From: Luteipulveratus flavus
GTDB taxonomy: Bacteria; Actinomycetota; Actinomycetes; Actinomycetales; Dermatophilaceae
Direction of reading: 5' to 3'
Assembly (NCBI RefSeq): GCF_029439465.1
Contig: NZ_JAROAV010000028.1
Span: forward strand, 310,001-374,000
DNA: 64,000 nt
The notes below the pieces were generated by a model, which made no database searches, was not told where the DNA came from, and saw only the letters and a program-made list of their open reading frames with translations. The translations under genes were made by a program, and so were the position numbers. Position 1 is the stretch's first letter. Every line of letters begins with the position of its first letter. This document shows positions 7,219-16,086 of this stretch, one piece after another.

Positions 7219-7602
7219 TCAGACCTCGAGGTCGTCGGCGACCGCGCGCAGCACGGCCGCGACCTTGGCCGCCTGGCCCTTGTCGGGGTAACGGCCCCTG
7301 CGTAGGGACGTCGACACGCCGTCCAGCAGCTTGATGACGTCCTCGACGATGACGCTCATGTCGTCGGCGGGCTTGCGGTGGCGAGCGGCCAGCGACGGCG
7401 CCGGGTCGAGCACCCGGACGCTGAGCGCCTGCGCGCCACGCCGGCCCTCGGCGACGCTGTACTCGACGCGGGTGCCGCCCTTGAGGGTCGTCACGCCGGA
7501 GGGGAGGGAGCCGGCGGGCAGGAACACGTCCTGGCCGTCGTCACCGGAGACGAAGCCGAACCCCTTGTCGGCATCGAAGAACTTCACCTTGCCGGATGGC
7601 AC
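7219..7602 (-). CDS. Cold-shock domain protein with C-terminal extension (CspB-like)
   Basis: A 127-residue protein. Residues 1-64 are a cold-shock domain that binds single-stranded nucleic acid: GKVKFFDADKGFGFVSGDDG holds RNP1, and QDVFL is the RNP2 segment. The last 55 residues form a helical extension (MSVIVEDVIKLLDG to the end), as in M. tuberculosis CspB (Rv0871). I chose the GTG at 7602 because AGGTGG lies seven bases upstream and the domain starts directly at MPSGKVKF. It probably acts as an RNA chaperone. It is first in a three-gene operon with DUF3027 and DUF6458. Confidence 0.9.
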   Translation of the reverse strand: MPSGKVKFFDADKGFGFVSGDDGQDVFLPAGSLPSGVTTLKGGTRVEYSVAEGRRGAQALSVRVLDPAPSLAARHRKPADDMSVIVEDVIKLLDGVSTSLRRGRYPDKGQAAKVAAVLRAVADDLEV

Positions 7603-7771
7603 TGTCCACCTACTCGATCGTCGCACTTGAGCTCTCGGGCTGCCGGGCCCTCGTGCCTGCCGCGGGGGCGGCGGGGCGCTCGACAACCATCCAAGGCTAG
7701 CCGGTCGCCCCGCGCCGCCGAAATCCAAAACACCAGGTGAACGCCACCGTCCTGCGCTCTAGCATCGACCG

Positions 7772-8626
7772 ATGCCCCTCCCCGAGCCCCCCACCACGTA
7801 CGTCGTCGGCGACATCCACGGACACCGGGACCAGCTGCGCGCCGCCCTGCAGGAGGCCGGTCTGGTGGACGACGCGGGCGACTGGGCGGGCCGAGACGTC
7901 GCCCTGTGGTTCCTCGGCGACTTCGTGGACCGAGGCCCGGACGGCGTCGGCGTCATCGACGACGTGATGCGGCTCGGCGCCCAGGCGTCGCAGAGTGCGG
8001 GCTCGGTCGACTCGGTGCTGGGCAACCACGAGGTGCTGCTGCTCGGGTTCCACCGGTTCGGCGACGCCGCCGACGCCGCGGGTCTGCACAGCTTCGGGCT
8101 CAGCTGGCTGCGCAACGGCGGCCGGCGCAGCGACCAGGAGCGTCTCACCGACGCCCACCTGGAGTGGTTGACCACCCGCCCGGCGATGGTGCACGCCGCC
8201 GATCACCTGCTGATGCACTCCGACACCACGCACTACCTGGAGTGGGGCGGCTCGGTCGAGGAGATCAATGCGACCGTGACCGGCCGGCTGACCGCGGCCG
8301 AGCCGGACCTGGAGGAGTGGTTCGACCTGTGGCGCAACCTCACCTCGCGCGGCAGCTTTCGGCACGACGACGGCCCGCAGCAGGCGGCCGCCCTGCTGGA
8401 CACCCTGGGCGGCGAGCGGATCGTCCACGGCCACACGATCATCGCCGAGTGGCTGGGCGTCCCCGCGCAGCAGGTGACCGGCCCGGTCCTCTACGCCGGG
8501 GACCGCGTCCTCGGGATCGACGCCGGCCTGTTCGCCGGTGGCCCGTGCCTGGTCGTCCCCCTGCCGTACGAGGCGTCAGCCTCAGAGCTGGGCCAGCACC
8601 TCGCCGAGCCCCGCGACGACCACTGA
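7772..8626 (+). CDS. Metallophosphoesterase (PPP-type phosphatase)
   Basis: A 284-residue calcineurin-like phosphoesterase. All metal-binding motifs are present: GDIHGH at about residue 13, GDFVDRG near 49, GNHE near 87, a histidine in LLMHSD near 149, and GHT near 219. This is the arrangement of bacterial Ser/Thr protein phosphatases and diadenosine tetraphosphatases; the substrate is unknown. TAGCAT at 7760-7765 lies six bases before the ATG, so it is probably leaderless. Its last 45 bases overlap the end of the convergent HAD phosphatase gene. Confidence 0.9.
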   Translation: MPLPEPPTTYVVGDIHGHRDQLRAALQEAGLVDDAGDWAGRDVALWFLGDFVDRGPDGVGVIDDVMRLGAQASQSAGSVDSVLGNHEVLLLGFHRFGDAADAAGLHSFGLSWLRNGGRRSDQERLTDAHLEWLTTRPAMVHAADHLLMHSDTTHYLEWGGSVEEINATVTGRLTAAEPDLEEWFDLWRNLTSRGSFRHDDGPQQAAALLDTLGGERIVHGHTIIAEWLGVPAQQVTGPVLYAGDRVLGIDAGLFAGGPCLVVPLPYEASASELGQHLAEPRDDH

Positions 8627-9184
8627 CGCGCCGGCCTCCCGCAACGCCTGCTCGTCGTGCGGGCCGGTCGTGACGCCGATGCCGGGGACGCCGGCCGCGC
8701 GTGCCGCCCGCATGTCGCCGGTGTGGTCGCCGACGTACGTGGTGGCGCCGTGCTCGCGCAGCGCGCTCGCCTTCCCCTCGGCGAAGAGGTCGCCCGCGAC
8801 CGCGTCCGGGCGCAGGCCCACGTGCTCGAGGACCGCGTGGATGGCGGGCTCGACCTTCGCGCTCACCACGACGACGCGTCCGCCGCGCTCGCGGATGGCG
8901 TCGAGCAGCTCGGCCGCACCCGGCATCGCCGTCGTCACCGGCACGGCGTCGACCAGGTAGGACGACCGGTAGTCGGCCATCGCCGCCTCGACCCGGTCGT
9001 CGGGGAGGAAGAGCGCCAGGTTGTCGCGCAGCGGCGCACCGATCAGGGGTGCCAGCTGCTCATCGGAGGCCGAGCCACCGTGCAGCTCCAGCGCGTGATG
9101 CATGCACGCGACGATCCCGGCCCGGGAGTCCACGAGGGTCATGTCGAGGTCGAACCCGACGACGGGAGGATGCGGCTCGGTCAC
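8582..9184 (-). CDS. HAD-family hydrolase (phosphoglycolate phosphatase-like)
   Basis: A 200-residue HAD superfamily phosphatase. Motif I is DLDMTLVDS (nucleophile and acid Asp near residue 10), motif II is VVSAK (the usual Ser/Thr is S), motif III is the Lys in EGKASAL, and motif IV is VGDHTGDM. A helical cap lies between motifs I and II, as in the Gph/PGMB-like subclass I enzymes. The GTG start at 9184 overlaps the stop of the upstream membrane-protein gene, so the two are co-translated. The substrate is not predictable from sequence. Confidence 0.9.
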   Translation of the reverse strand: MTEPHPPVVGFDLDMTLVDSRAGIVACMHHALELHGGSASDEQLAPLIGAPLRDNLALFLPDDRVEAAMADYRSSYLVDAVPVTTAMPGAAELLDAIRERGGRVVVVSAKVEPAIHAVLEHVGLRPDAVAGDLFAEGKASALREHGATTYVGDHTGDMRAARAAGVPGIGVTTGPHDEQALREAGASVVVAGLGEVLAQL

Positions 9185-9939
9185 GACCGAGGACGATACG
9201 GGTCCTGCGGTGGGGGCTCGTCGGAGGCCGGCGGCTGCGGCTCGGAGGGCGGCTGCTGGCGGTAGCCCTGCTGCTGGCCGTACGGCGGCTGCTGGCCGTC
9301 GCCCTGCTGCTGCCCGTAGCCCGCCTGGCCGTAGGGCTGCTGCCCGTACGGGACGCCCGCGTACCCCGGGGCGTACGCCTGCCGCTTGCTGGAGCTGAGC
9401 TTGACGATGCCCCAGATGAACAGGCCCAGGCCGGTCACCCCGATCACGAAAGGGATCACGAACGCCGCGAGCACGGCGCCCCCGAGCTTCTTGGCGAGGT
9501 CGCCCGCGAAACCGCTGTCGAGCACCAGCACCCGCTGGTCGCCGCACGAGACCGCGTAGGAGCCGGCGGCCCCCGCCGTGAGCTCGTAGCTCTGCTGCCA
9601 CCGCTCGCCGCCGTTGGTCACGGAGGTGCCGGTGGAGGCCTGCAGGTTCGCCGGCTGACCGTCCGGGCCGGTGGCCGAGCACGTGACCGCAGGGGTGTCC
9701 GTCCCGTTGGAGTCGGCGCCGTCGCCGGCCGAGGTGGTGCCCTGGAACACGAAAAGGGTGACCTTCTCCCCCGCCTTGAGCGAGACCGCCTGACCCGGGT
9801 CGAGGCGCTGGGCGTTGTCGACCGCGTCCACCGTCCACCGCACGCCCAGCCACAGTGCGAGGACGAACACCAGTGGGGCGAGCAGGAACGCCATCACCGC
9901 ACCGATCACCGTGCGCTTCAGACCTTGTCGGCGTCTCAT
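9181..9939 (-). CDS. Two-helix membrane protein with Tyr/Gln/Pro-rich tail
   Basis: A 252-residue protein with a basic N-terminus, a membrane helix at about 10-32, an extracellular-type domain of about 125 residues with two cysteines (VTCSATG and VSCGDQ) that could be disulphide-bonded, a second helix at about 160-185, and a low-complexity cytoplasmic tail made of repeats such as PYGQQPYGQ. The family is not named, but the pattern is common in Actinobacteria. I prefer ATG 9939, which follows GAGAGGGG; ATG 9954, overlapping the upstream stop as ATGA, would add five residues. It lies between two phosphatase genes in one operon. Confidence 0.8.
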   Translation of the reverse strand: MRRRQGLKRTVIGAVMAFLLAPLVFVLALWLGVRWTVDAVDNAQRLDPGQAVSLKAGEKVTLFVFQGTTSAGDGADSNGTDTPAVTCSATGPDGQPANLQASTGTSVTNGGERWQQSYELTAGAAGSYAVSCGDQRVLVLDSGFAGDLAKKLGGAVLAAFVIPFVIGVTGLGLFIWGIVKLSSSKRQAYAPGYAGVPYGQQPYGQAGYGQQQGDGQQPPYGQQQGYRQQPPSEPQPPASDEPPPQDPYRPRS

Positions 9940-9950
9940 CGTCGCCCCTC

Positions 9951-10565
9951 TCATACCGTCGACTTGTCCATGCTGCCGGGCCACGAGACCACTCGCCAGC
10001 GCTCGCGGGAGACCTCGACCTCGGCCGGTACGCAGTTCGGCAGGAACCGGGCAGCGGCCAGGTCGTCCCGGACGTTCTCCGACAGCCGCGGGATGACCAT
10101 GGACATCACCCCGCCGTGGCTGAAGACCAGCACCGTCTCCCCTGGGTGGTCATCCGCGATGCGGTCCAGCGCCTCGCGCATCCGCTCGAGGACCTGCACG
10201 CCGCTCTCCCCGCCGGGCATCGTCGCGTCCAGGTCGCCGGCCACCCAGGCGTCGAACACCTGCTGCGCGCGCGGGTCCCCGTACGGCACGCCCTCGAGGT
10301 CGCCGACGGCGTACTCCTGCAGGCCGTCGACCGCCCGCGCGGGCACCGCGAGGACCGATGCCGCGACCGCGCCCGTCTGCACGGCCCGCTCCATCCGGCT
10401 GGTGCACACCGCGGTGATGCCCCGCTCCCCCAGCGCCGCGGCCAGTCCGGTGGCCTGCGCCCGACCGGTCTCGGTGAGCCACCCGCCGTCGTCGGTCAGG
10501 ACGCCGTGCACGGGGTACTCGGCGTCGCCGTGGCGCGCCACGAGCAGCCGGGTCGGCGTGGTCAC
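9951..10565 (-). CDS. Histidine phosphatase family protein
   Basis: A 204-residue member of the phosphoglycerate mutase-like superfamily. The phospho-histidine motif RHGDAEYP is near residue 12 and the second catalytic His is in FSHGGVM near residue 160; ESGVQVLERMREAL precedes it as usual. It is probably a small-molecule phosphatase. The start is uncertain between GTG 10571 and GTG 10565. TAGGGT at 10572-10577 ends six bases before 10565, so a leaderless start there is more likely. It is first in the operon with the Gln-rich membrane protein and the HAD hydrolase. Confidence 0.85.
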   Translation of the reverse strand: MTTPTRLLVARHGDAEYPVHGVLTDDGGWLTETGRAQATGLAAALGERGITAVCTSRMERAVQTGAVAASVLAVPARAVDGLQEYAVGDLEGVPYGDPRAQQVFDAWVAGDLDATMPGGESGVQVLERMREALDRIADDHPGETVLVFSHGGVMSMVIPRLSENVRDDLAAARFLPNCVPAEVEVSRERWRVVSWPGSMDKSTV

Positions 10566-10594
10566 GACCACACCCTACGAGAGCCGAGACGCGA

Positions 10595-11509
10595 TCAGGC
10601 GCTCGCCGCCCGCTGCCGGCGGTGCGTGGCGATGTGCGCCCGGACGCGGGTGAGCCGCTGCTCCTCCGGCATGGTCATCAGACGCTCCAGCAGGTCCTGC
10701 GCCTCGGCGCCGCTCGGGGTGAACACCTGGACCCACGCCCCGGCCGGCGCGGGCACGCTCATGCTGGTCATCGTCAGGTCGATGTCGCCGACCGCCGGGT
10801 GCCGCACCGTCCGGACGCGGACGGGCGGGGTGGCGACGTCGTTGCGCTCCCACATCAGCGCGAACTCCGGGCTTGCGGCGCCCAGCCGCTCGATGAAGTC
10901 GCTCCACTGCGGGTCGCCGACGTGCGCGCCGTACGCCGACCGCAGGTACGCGACCATCCGGCCGACCTCCTCCGCCCGGGTCACGAAGGGGTTGCAGCAG
11001 TCCGGCAGCGTGAAGATCTTCCACAGCACGTTGACCGGCGAGCCGTCGGAGCTCTCCTCGCACCGGGGGAACAGCCGGTCGTACGCGGCGTTCCGGGCGA
11101 GCAGGTCGTACTTGCCGCTGAGCACGGCCGCCGGCAGCGGGTCCAGCTGGTCCAGGATCGTCTGGAGAGCGGCGGGCAGCGTGCCGTCCACCTCCGGGCT
11201 CGGCACGGTCGGGACGCCCGCGAGCCGGTAGAGGTGGGCGCGCTCGGCGACGTCGAGGGCCAGGGTGCGCGCCACGGCGTCGAGCACCTGGACGCTGACG
11301 TTGATGGCCCGCCCCTGCTCCAGCCAGGTGTACCAGGTGATCCCGATGCCGGAGAGCTGGGCGACCTCCTCGCGCCGCAGCCCCGGCGTCCGCCGTCGCG
11401 TCCCGGCCGGCAGGCCCATCGACTCCGGACTGATGCGCGCGCGGCGTGACTTAAGGAACGCGGCCAGCTCGGCGCGGCGCTCGGCTCTGATCGCTCGCTC
11501 GTCGCTCAT
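10595..11509 (-). CDS. MmyB-like helix-turn-helix transcriptional regulator
   Basis: A 304-residue regulator. Residues 10-85 form an XRE-type helix-turn-helix with the family signature TRRRTPGLRREEVAQLSGI followed by TWYTWLEQGR. Residues 110-280 form the MmyB ligand-binding domain (a PAS-like fold; examples bind fatty acids). It is divergent from a DHA2 multidrug exporter with a 102-base shared promoter region, a common arrangement in which the regulator controls the exporter. The inducer is unknown. Confidence 0.9.
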   Translation of the reverse strand: MSDERAIRAERRAELAAFLKSRRARISPESMGLPAGTRRRTPGLRREEVAQLSGIGITWYTWLEQGRAINVSVQVLDAVARTLALDVAERAHLYRLAGVPTVPSPEVDGTLPAALQTILDQLDPLPAAVLSGKYDLLARNAAYDRLFPRCEESSDGSPVNVLWKIFTLPDCCNPFVTRAEEVGRMVAYLRSAYGAHVGDPQWSDFIERLGAASPEFALMWERNDVATPPVRVRTVRHPAVGDIDLTMTSMSVPAPAGAWVQVFTPSGAEAQDLLERLMTMPEEQRLTRVRAHIATHRRQRAASA

Positions 11510-11552
11510 GGGACCATCCTGGCGGCCGGCGCCGACGTGATCCAGGTGGTGG

Positions 11553-11560
11553 TGGTACCA
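11553..11560. promoter_or_regulatory. Possible operator between the MmyB-like regulator and the exporter
   Basis: TGGTACCA is a perfect 8-base palindrome in the middle of the 102-base divergent promoter region, within a wider GATCC/GGATC pair at about 11540-11565. It is a candidate site for the MmyB-like regulator; the evidence is position and symmetry only. Confidence 0.25.
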
Positions 11561-11611
11561 GGATCAGCAGGCTCCTGTCACCGGTGCCGAACGCCGCGCA
11601 GGGTCGGGTCC

Positions 11612-13075
11612 ATGACCTCCTCCACGACCACCGCGTCGCCCTCGCAGCCGGCACCCGTCCGCCCGGCCACCCGCACCGGCCTGCTGCTCGCCGTCGTCCT
11701 CGGCGCGCAGTTCATGGCCGTCCTCGACGCCTCGATCGTCAACGTCGCCATCCCCTCGATGCACGCCGACCTGGGCGCGGACGGGGCCGGCCTGCAGCTG
11801 ATCCTCGCCGGGTACGTCATCGCGTACGCCGTCCTGCTGGTCACCGGGGCGCGCCTCGGCGACCGCCTCGGACAGCGGACGATGTTCGTCACCGGCCTGA
11901 CCGCGTTCTCCGCGGCGTCCCTCGCGTGTGGGCTCGCCTGGTCGACCGAGGTGCTGATCGCGTTCCGGTTCGTCCAGGGGGCCGGCGCGGCGATGATGGT
12001 GCCGCAGGTGATGACGCTGATCCAGGTGACGTTCGCCGGCGAGGCCCGCGGTCGGGCCCTCTCCCTCTACGCGGCGGTCATCTCCGGCGGCGCGGTCGTC
12101 GGTCAGGTGTTCGGCGGCCTCATCGTGAGCAGCGACGTCGGAGGCACGCAGTGGCGCGGGGTGTTCCTCGTCAACGTGCCCATCGGCCTGCTCCTCCTGG
12201 CTCTGGCCCCGCGCGTGCTCCCGGGCGGCAGCGCCCGGCCCGGGCACCGGCTCGACCTGCGGGGTCTCGCCCTGCTCACCCCGACGGTGCTGCTGCTCGT
12301 CGTCCCGCTCGTGCTCGGCCACGAGGAGGACTGGCCGCTCTGGGGCTGGGTCATGCTCGCCGCGAGCGCCGTGCTGCTGGCGGCGTTCGTCGCGGTCGAG
12401 CGACGGGTCGAGGCGTCCGGCGGCGCGGCGCTGTTCCCCGGACGGGTGCTGCGAGCGCGCGGGCTCGTACCTGCGGCGGCCGGCCAGTTCCTGGTCATGT
12501 CGACGTTCTCGGCGTCGCTGTTCACCATGGCGATCCACCTGCAGTCCGCGCTGGGTTACACCGCGTTGCACGCGGGGCTGCTGTTCATCCCGATGGCCGG
12601 GTGCTTCGCGGTCGCGAGCATGACCTGGCGACGGGTCCCGATGCGGCACCACGCGCGGATGATTCCGGCCGGGCTGGTGCTGGCGGCCGCGTCGCTGGTG
12701 GCGATGGGGGTGCTGCTGCGCGACGGCCGTGGCTTCGGCGTCGCCGCGCTGGTGGTGTTCGGGGTGATGGGGCTCGGCTTCGGCGCGGCGTTCAGCCCGC
12801 TGATGGCGGTCGCCCTGGGCCGGGTGCCGCTGGTCGAGGCCGCGGACGCCAGCGGGTTCGTGACGACGCTCGTCCAGCTCGGCAACGTGGTCGGCGTCGC
12901 GACGTTCGGCACCCTCTACCTGACGCGCGCCGACGACGGCGTCCGGCACGCGTCCGCAGAGGCGATCGAGGTGACCGATCTGGCGCAGGCGGGTGCGATC
13001 GTGGTGGCCGCGTGCCTCGCCTGGCTCGCCACCCGGCCGGCGCCCGCACCGGCCGCCGTCCCCGACCCGGTCTGA
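11612..13075 (+). CDS. DHA2-family MFS drug exporter
   Basis: A 487-residue major facilitator of the 14-helix DHA2 (EmrB/QacA) type, a proton-driven exporter of drugs or toxic organics. Motif D1, LDASIVNVAIPSM, lies in helix 1, motif A GARLGDRLGQR follows helix 2, and motif C-like AVVGQVFGGLI is in helix 5. The start ATG 11612 gives the usual short Thr/Ser/Pro-rich N-terminus before helix 1; upstream in-frame starts would add an unlikely hydrophilic leader. It is divergent from the MmyB-like regulator that probably controls it. Confidence 0.9.
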   Translation: MTSSTTTASPSQPAPVRPATRTGLLLAVVLGAQFMAVLDASIVNVAIPSMHADLGADGAGLQLILAGYVIAYAVLLVTGARLGDRLGQRTMFVTGLTAFSAASLACGLAWSTEVLIAFRFVQGAGAAMMVPQVMTLIQVTFAGEARGRALSLYAAVISGGAVVGQVFGGLIVSSDVGGTQWRGVFLVNVPIGLLLLALAPRVLPGGSARPGHRLDLRGLALLTPTVLLLVVPLVLGHEEDWPLWGWVMLAASAVLLAAFVAVERRVEASGGAALFPGRVLRARGLVPAAAGQFLVMSTFSASLFTMAIHLQSALGYTALHAGLLFIPMAGCFAVASMTWRRVPMRHHARMIPAGLVLAAASLVAMGVLLRDGRGFGVAALVVFGVMGLGFGAAFSPLMAVALGRVPLVEAADASGFVTTLVQLGNVVGVATFGTLYLTRADDGVRHASAEAIEVTDLAQAGAIVVAACLAWLATRPAPAPAAVPDPV

Positions 13076-13155
13076 TCCGGCCTGCACCGGGCTGATCTGG
13101 CCCGCGCCGGGCGAAGCGGACACATCCTGTCCGCCGGTCGGGGCAGCATGAGCCC

Positions 13156-13590
13156 ATGGCTTCCTTCATCCAGACCACGGTCGACAGCGCGGACGCCCTC
13201 ACCCAGGCGGACTGGTGGGCGGAGACGCTCGGGTGGGTCGTCGAGCCCACGGACGAGGCGTTCGTCCGGTCGATGATCGAGCAGGGCTACGCGACCGACG
13301 GCGACACCGTCACCCACGAGGGAAAGCTCGTCTGGCGCGGTGCCGCCGCGATCACCCCGGCCGACCGCATCGAGGAGCGGGACCGCCCGCGGATGCTGTT
13401 CCAGGACGTCCCGGAGAAGAAGTCCGGCAAGAACCGAGTCCACTGGGACGTGCGCACGGGTGAGGACATCGACCAGGTGCGCTCCCGGCTGGAGGCGCGC
13501 GGCGCGGCGTACGTCGCGACCCACAGCCAGGGGCCGATGTCGTGGCACGTCATGACCGACCCGGAGGGCAACGAGTTCTGCATCAGCTGA
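13156..13590 (+). CDS. VOC-family (glyoxalase-like) protein
   Basis: A 144-residue protein of the vicinal oxygen chelate fold, Glyoxalase_6-like. It has two beta-alpha-beta-beta-beta modules. The second ends in HVMTDPEGNEFCIS, the typical last strand with the glutamate that would bind metal; the N-terminal DALTQADWWAETLGW replaces the classical first metal His. The function is not predictable; such proteins include glyoxalases, dioxygenases and antibiotic-binding proteins. CAGCAT lies six bases before the ATG. The gene overlaps the convergent ABC exporter by eight bases. Confidence 0.85.
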   Translation: MASFIQTTVDSADALTQADWWAETLGWVVEPTDEAFVRSMIEQGYATDGDTVTHEGKLVWRGAAAITPADRIEERDRPRMLFQDVPEKKSGKNRVHWDVRTGEDIDQVRSRLEARGAAYVATHSQGPMSWHVMTDPEGNEFCIS

Positions 13591-15460
13591 GCGCGGGCAC
13601 CGGCTCCGGCGCGTTCGTCGCCGCGTCCTGGGCAGGGCTCGCCTGGGCGCGGACGAGGGCGGCGTACCGGCCGTCGTCGGCGAGCAGCCGCTCGTGGGTG
13701 CCGACCTCGACGGCGTGACCCTGATCCAGCACCACGATGGCGTCGGCGTCGCGGACGGTCGAGAGACGGTGCGCGATCGTCAGCGTGGTCCGGCCCCGGC
13801 TCAGCTCGTCCAGCGCCTCCTGGACGGCCCGCTCGGTGCGGTTGTCCAGGGCACTGGTCGCCTCGTCCAGGACCAGCACCTTCGGGTCGCGCAGGATCGT
13901 GCGGGCGAGCGCGATCCGCTGCTTCTCACCACCGGAGAAGCGGTAGCCGCGCGCCCCGACCACGGTGTCGTACCCGTCGGGCAGGTCCTCGATCAGCTCG
14001 TGCACCTGGGCCGCCCGGGCAGCGCGGACGATGTCCTCGTCGGTCGCGTCGGGCCGCGCGTACCGCAGGTTCTCGCGGATGGTGGTGTGCAGCAGGTACG
14101 TCTCCTGGCTGACGACTCCCACCAGCTCGGCCACCGTCGACAGGCGCAGGTCCCGCAGGTCGACGCCGTCCAGCCGTACGGCGCCGGACGTCGGGTCGGT
14201 GAGCCGTGACACCAGGCCGGCGACCGTGGACTTGCCGGAGCCGGTCGCACCGACGAGGGCCACCGTGCTGCCGGCTGGCAGGTCGAGAGACAGGTGGGAG
14301 ACGGCGTCCCGGTCGGCGTCGGCGTACCGGAACGACACGTCCTCCAGCGTGACGTGACCACGGGCGTCGGCGCGCGACAGCTCGACCGGCTCGGCCGGGT
14401 CGTCGATCTCGATCCGCATGTCGAGGTACTCGAAGATCCGGCTGAACAGCGCCATCGAGCTGGTGATCTGGACGCCGACGTTGAGCACGCCCATCAGCGG
14501 GCGGAACAGCGCCGCCTGCAGGCCGGTGAACGCGACCAGGGTGCCGATCGTCATGCCGCCGCTCGTGGCGGGCAGCCCGGCGGCGAGGTAGATCAGGGCC
14601 GGGATCGCCGCGAAGATCACCGACATCGAGGCCATCCGCCAGCGGCCCGCGAGCTGGGACTGCACCTCCAGCTCGGTCAGCCGGACGGAGGTGTCGGAGA
14701 AGCGGCCCGACAGCTGTGGGCCGGACGCGAGCGTCTTGCTCAGCTGGACGCCGCTGATCGACAGCGACTCCTCGATCTGGGTCTGCAGGTCGGCGAGCGC
14801 TCGCTGCGCCTTCGCGGTGACCGTACGGCGCATCCGGGCGACCCGGCGGGTGAGCAGGATCGCGGGCGGCAGCACGAGCAGGCTCAGCAGGGACAGCCGC
14901 CACGACAGGGCGACCATCGCGACCGCCGTACCGACCGCCGTCGTGAGGTTGGAGGCGATGGACGTCGCCGAGGTGGTGACGACCGACTGCATCCCGTTGA
15001 TGTCGTTGGTGAGGCGTGACTGCAGCTCGCCCCCGCGGGTACGGGTGAAGAACGCGAGCGGCATCCGCTGCAGGTGAGTGAAGACGTCGGTCCGCAGGCG
15101 GTGCATGATCCGCTGGCCGACGACGGTCGCGAGCCAGGTCTGCACGACGCCGAGCGCGGCGGTGACCACGGTGATGCCGAGCATCACGCCGACCAGGGTG
15201 ACCAGCAGGCCGACGTCCTGGTGCGGGATCGCGTCGTCGATCAGGCGCTTGGTGATGAACGGGTTCGCGAGCCCGACGAGCGAGGTCGCGACGATGAGGC
15301 CGGTGACGACGGCCAGCCGGCCCCGGTAGGGGCGGAACAGAGCGCCGATGCGGCGCAGGCTGACGGGGTGCTCCTGCAGCTGACGCAGGTCACCGGGGTC
15401 CTTGCGGGCGCCGGGGCCACCGCCGCGGCCGCCGCGCATCTCGGGTACGGGGGCTGTCAT
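13583..15460 (-). CDS. ABC exporter, fused permease and ATPase
   Basis: A 625-residue half-transporter of the MsbA/LmrA type. The six-helix membrane domain spans about residues 40-345 and the ATPase domain 365-625: Walker A GATGSGKST at 404-412, signature FSGGEKQR from 508, Walker B VLVLDE at 528-533, and H-loop IAHRLST. It would work as a homodimer exporting lipids or drugs. I chose ATG 15460 because AGGAGGG lies six bases upstream; the ATG at 15466 touches it. It is divergent from a MarR-type gene across 76 bases holding a clear palindromic operator, so it is probably MarR-repressed. Confidence 0.93.
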   Translation of the reverse strand: MTAPVPEMRGGRGGGPGARKDPGDLRQLQEHPVSLRRIGALFRPYRGRLAVVTGLIVATSLVGLANPFITKRLIDDAIPHQDVGLLVTLVGVMLGITVVTAALGVVQTWLATVVGQRIMHRLRTDVFTHLQRMPLAFFTRTRGGELQSRLTNDINGMQSVVTTSATSIASNLTTAVGTAVAMVALSWRLSLLSLLVLPPAILLTRRVARMRRTVTAKAQRALADLQTQIEESLSISGVQLSKTLASGPQLSGRFSDTSVRLTELEVQSQLAGRWRMASMSVIFAAIPALIYLAAGLPATSGGMTIGTLVAFTGLQAALFRPLMGVLNVGVQITSSMALFSRIFEYLDMRIEIDDPAEPVELSRADARGHVTLEDVSFRYADADRDAVSHLSLDLPAGSTVALVGATGSGKSTVAGLVSRLTDPTSGAVRLDGVDLRDLRLSTVAELVGVVSQETYLLHTTIRENLRYARPDATDEDIVRAARAAQVHELIEDLPDGYDTVVGARGYRFSGGEKQRIALARTILRDPKVLVLDEATSALDNRTERAVQEALDELSRGRTTLTIAHRLSTVRDADAIVVLDQGHAVEVGTHERLLADDGRYAALVRAQASPAQDAATNAPEPVPALS

Positions 15461-15484
15461 CCGCATCCCTCCTCTGAGATCGAT

Positions 15485-15519
15485 TGCTGAGGTTTCCTCA
15501 TTATCTACCAACCTCAGCA
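15485..15519. promoter_or_regulatory. Operator between MarR gene and ABC exporter
   Basis: TGCTGAGGTT (15485-15494) and AACCTCAGCA (15510-15519) are perfect 10-base inverted arms; within the left half TGAGG-TTT-CCTCA is a tighter palindrome. Such sites are typical for MarR dimers. It covers the shared promoter region, so one repressor could control both directions. TAGGAT at 15524-15529 is the likely -10 of the MarR gene, seven bases before its ATG. Confidence 0.65.
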
Positions 15520-15536
15520 TCGCTAGGATCATTCCC

Positions 15537-15983
15537 ATGACGACGAAGGCGCCCGAGCGCGACCTCGGCTCGATGCTGGTCGAGCTCACCCGGCTGATCC
15601 GCCGGCGCTCGCACGCGGCCCTCGAGCCGTACGGGCTCTCCCCCGCGCAGGGACGTGCCTTCCGCGTCATCTCCCACCACCGGGACGCCGACGAGGAGCT
15701 GCGGCTGTCCGGCCTCGCCGAGCGGCTGCGCATCGCCCCACGCTCCACGACCGAGGTGGTCGACCGGCTCGAGACACTCGGCCTGGTCCGTCGCTCCCCC
15801 AGCCCCAGCGACCGGCGCGCCACCGTGCTCACCCTCACCGACAAGGGCGAGCAGCTGCGCCGCACGCTGGACCGGCGTCGCGTCGAGAGCACCGAGGACC
15901 TGTTCGCCGCGCTCAGCGACACCGAGCGCGACACCCTCGGCCGGCTGCTGCGGAAGGCGCTGGACGCCGCCGACGCGGGCTGA
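15537..15983 (+). CDS. MarR-family transcriptional regulator
   Basis: A 148-residue winged helix-turn-helix repressor. The core LRLSGLAERLRIAPRSTTEVVDRLETLGLV is the recognition helix region and PSDRRATVLTLTDKG is the wing, both standard for MarR. Such proteins act as dimers and release DNA on binding small hydrophobic ligands. The ATG at 15537 follows a TAGGAT hexamer by seven bases with no ribosome binding site, pointing to a leaderless message. It probably regulates itself and the divergent ABC exporter. Confidence 0.92.
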   Translation: MTTKAPERDLGSMLVELTRLIRRRSHAALEPYGLSPAQGRAFRVISHHRDADEELRLSGLAERLRIAPRSTTEVVDRLETLGLVRRSPSPSDRRATVLTLTDKGEQLRRTLDRRRVESTEDLFAALSDTERDTLGRLLRKALDAADAG

Positions 15984-16049
15984 GCGCCGCACCCCGAGGG
16001 AGCCGTGACGCACGGTGGCCGATCGCGCACCGTCCGTTACGGCCTCCGG

Positions 16050-16075
16050 CGAGCCGACGCGTGACGGCCGGCTCG
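16050..16075. terminator. Stem-loop between convergent marR and menB
   Basis: CGAGCCG at 16050-16056 pairs with CGGCTCG at 16069-16075 around a 12-base loop, between the convergent ends of the MarR-type gene and menB. It could terminate both transcripts. The stem is short and no T tract follows. Confidence 0.3.
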
Positions 16076-16086
16076 TGACGCGGGGC

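Noticed and set aside
9181-9420. Possible DNA tandem repeat in the Gln/Tyr-rich tail
   Set aside because: The repeats are at the protein level (PYGQQ-like) and the codons vary, so it is a low-complexity protein tail rather than a DNA repeat array.
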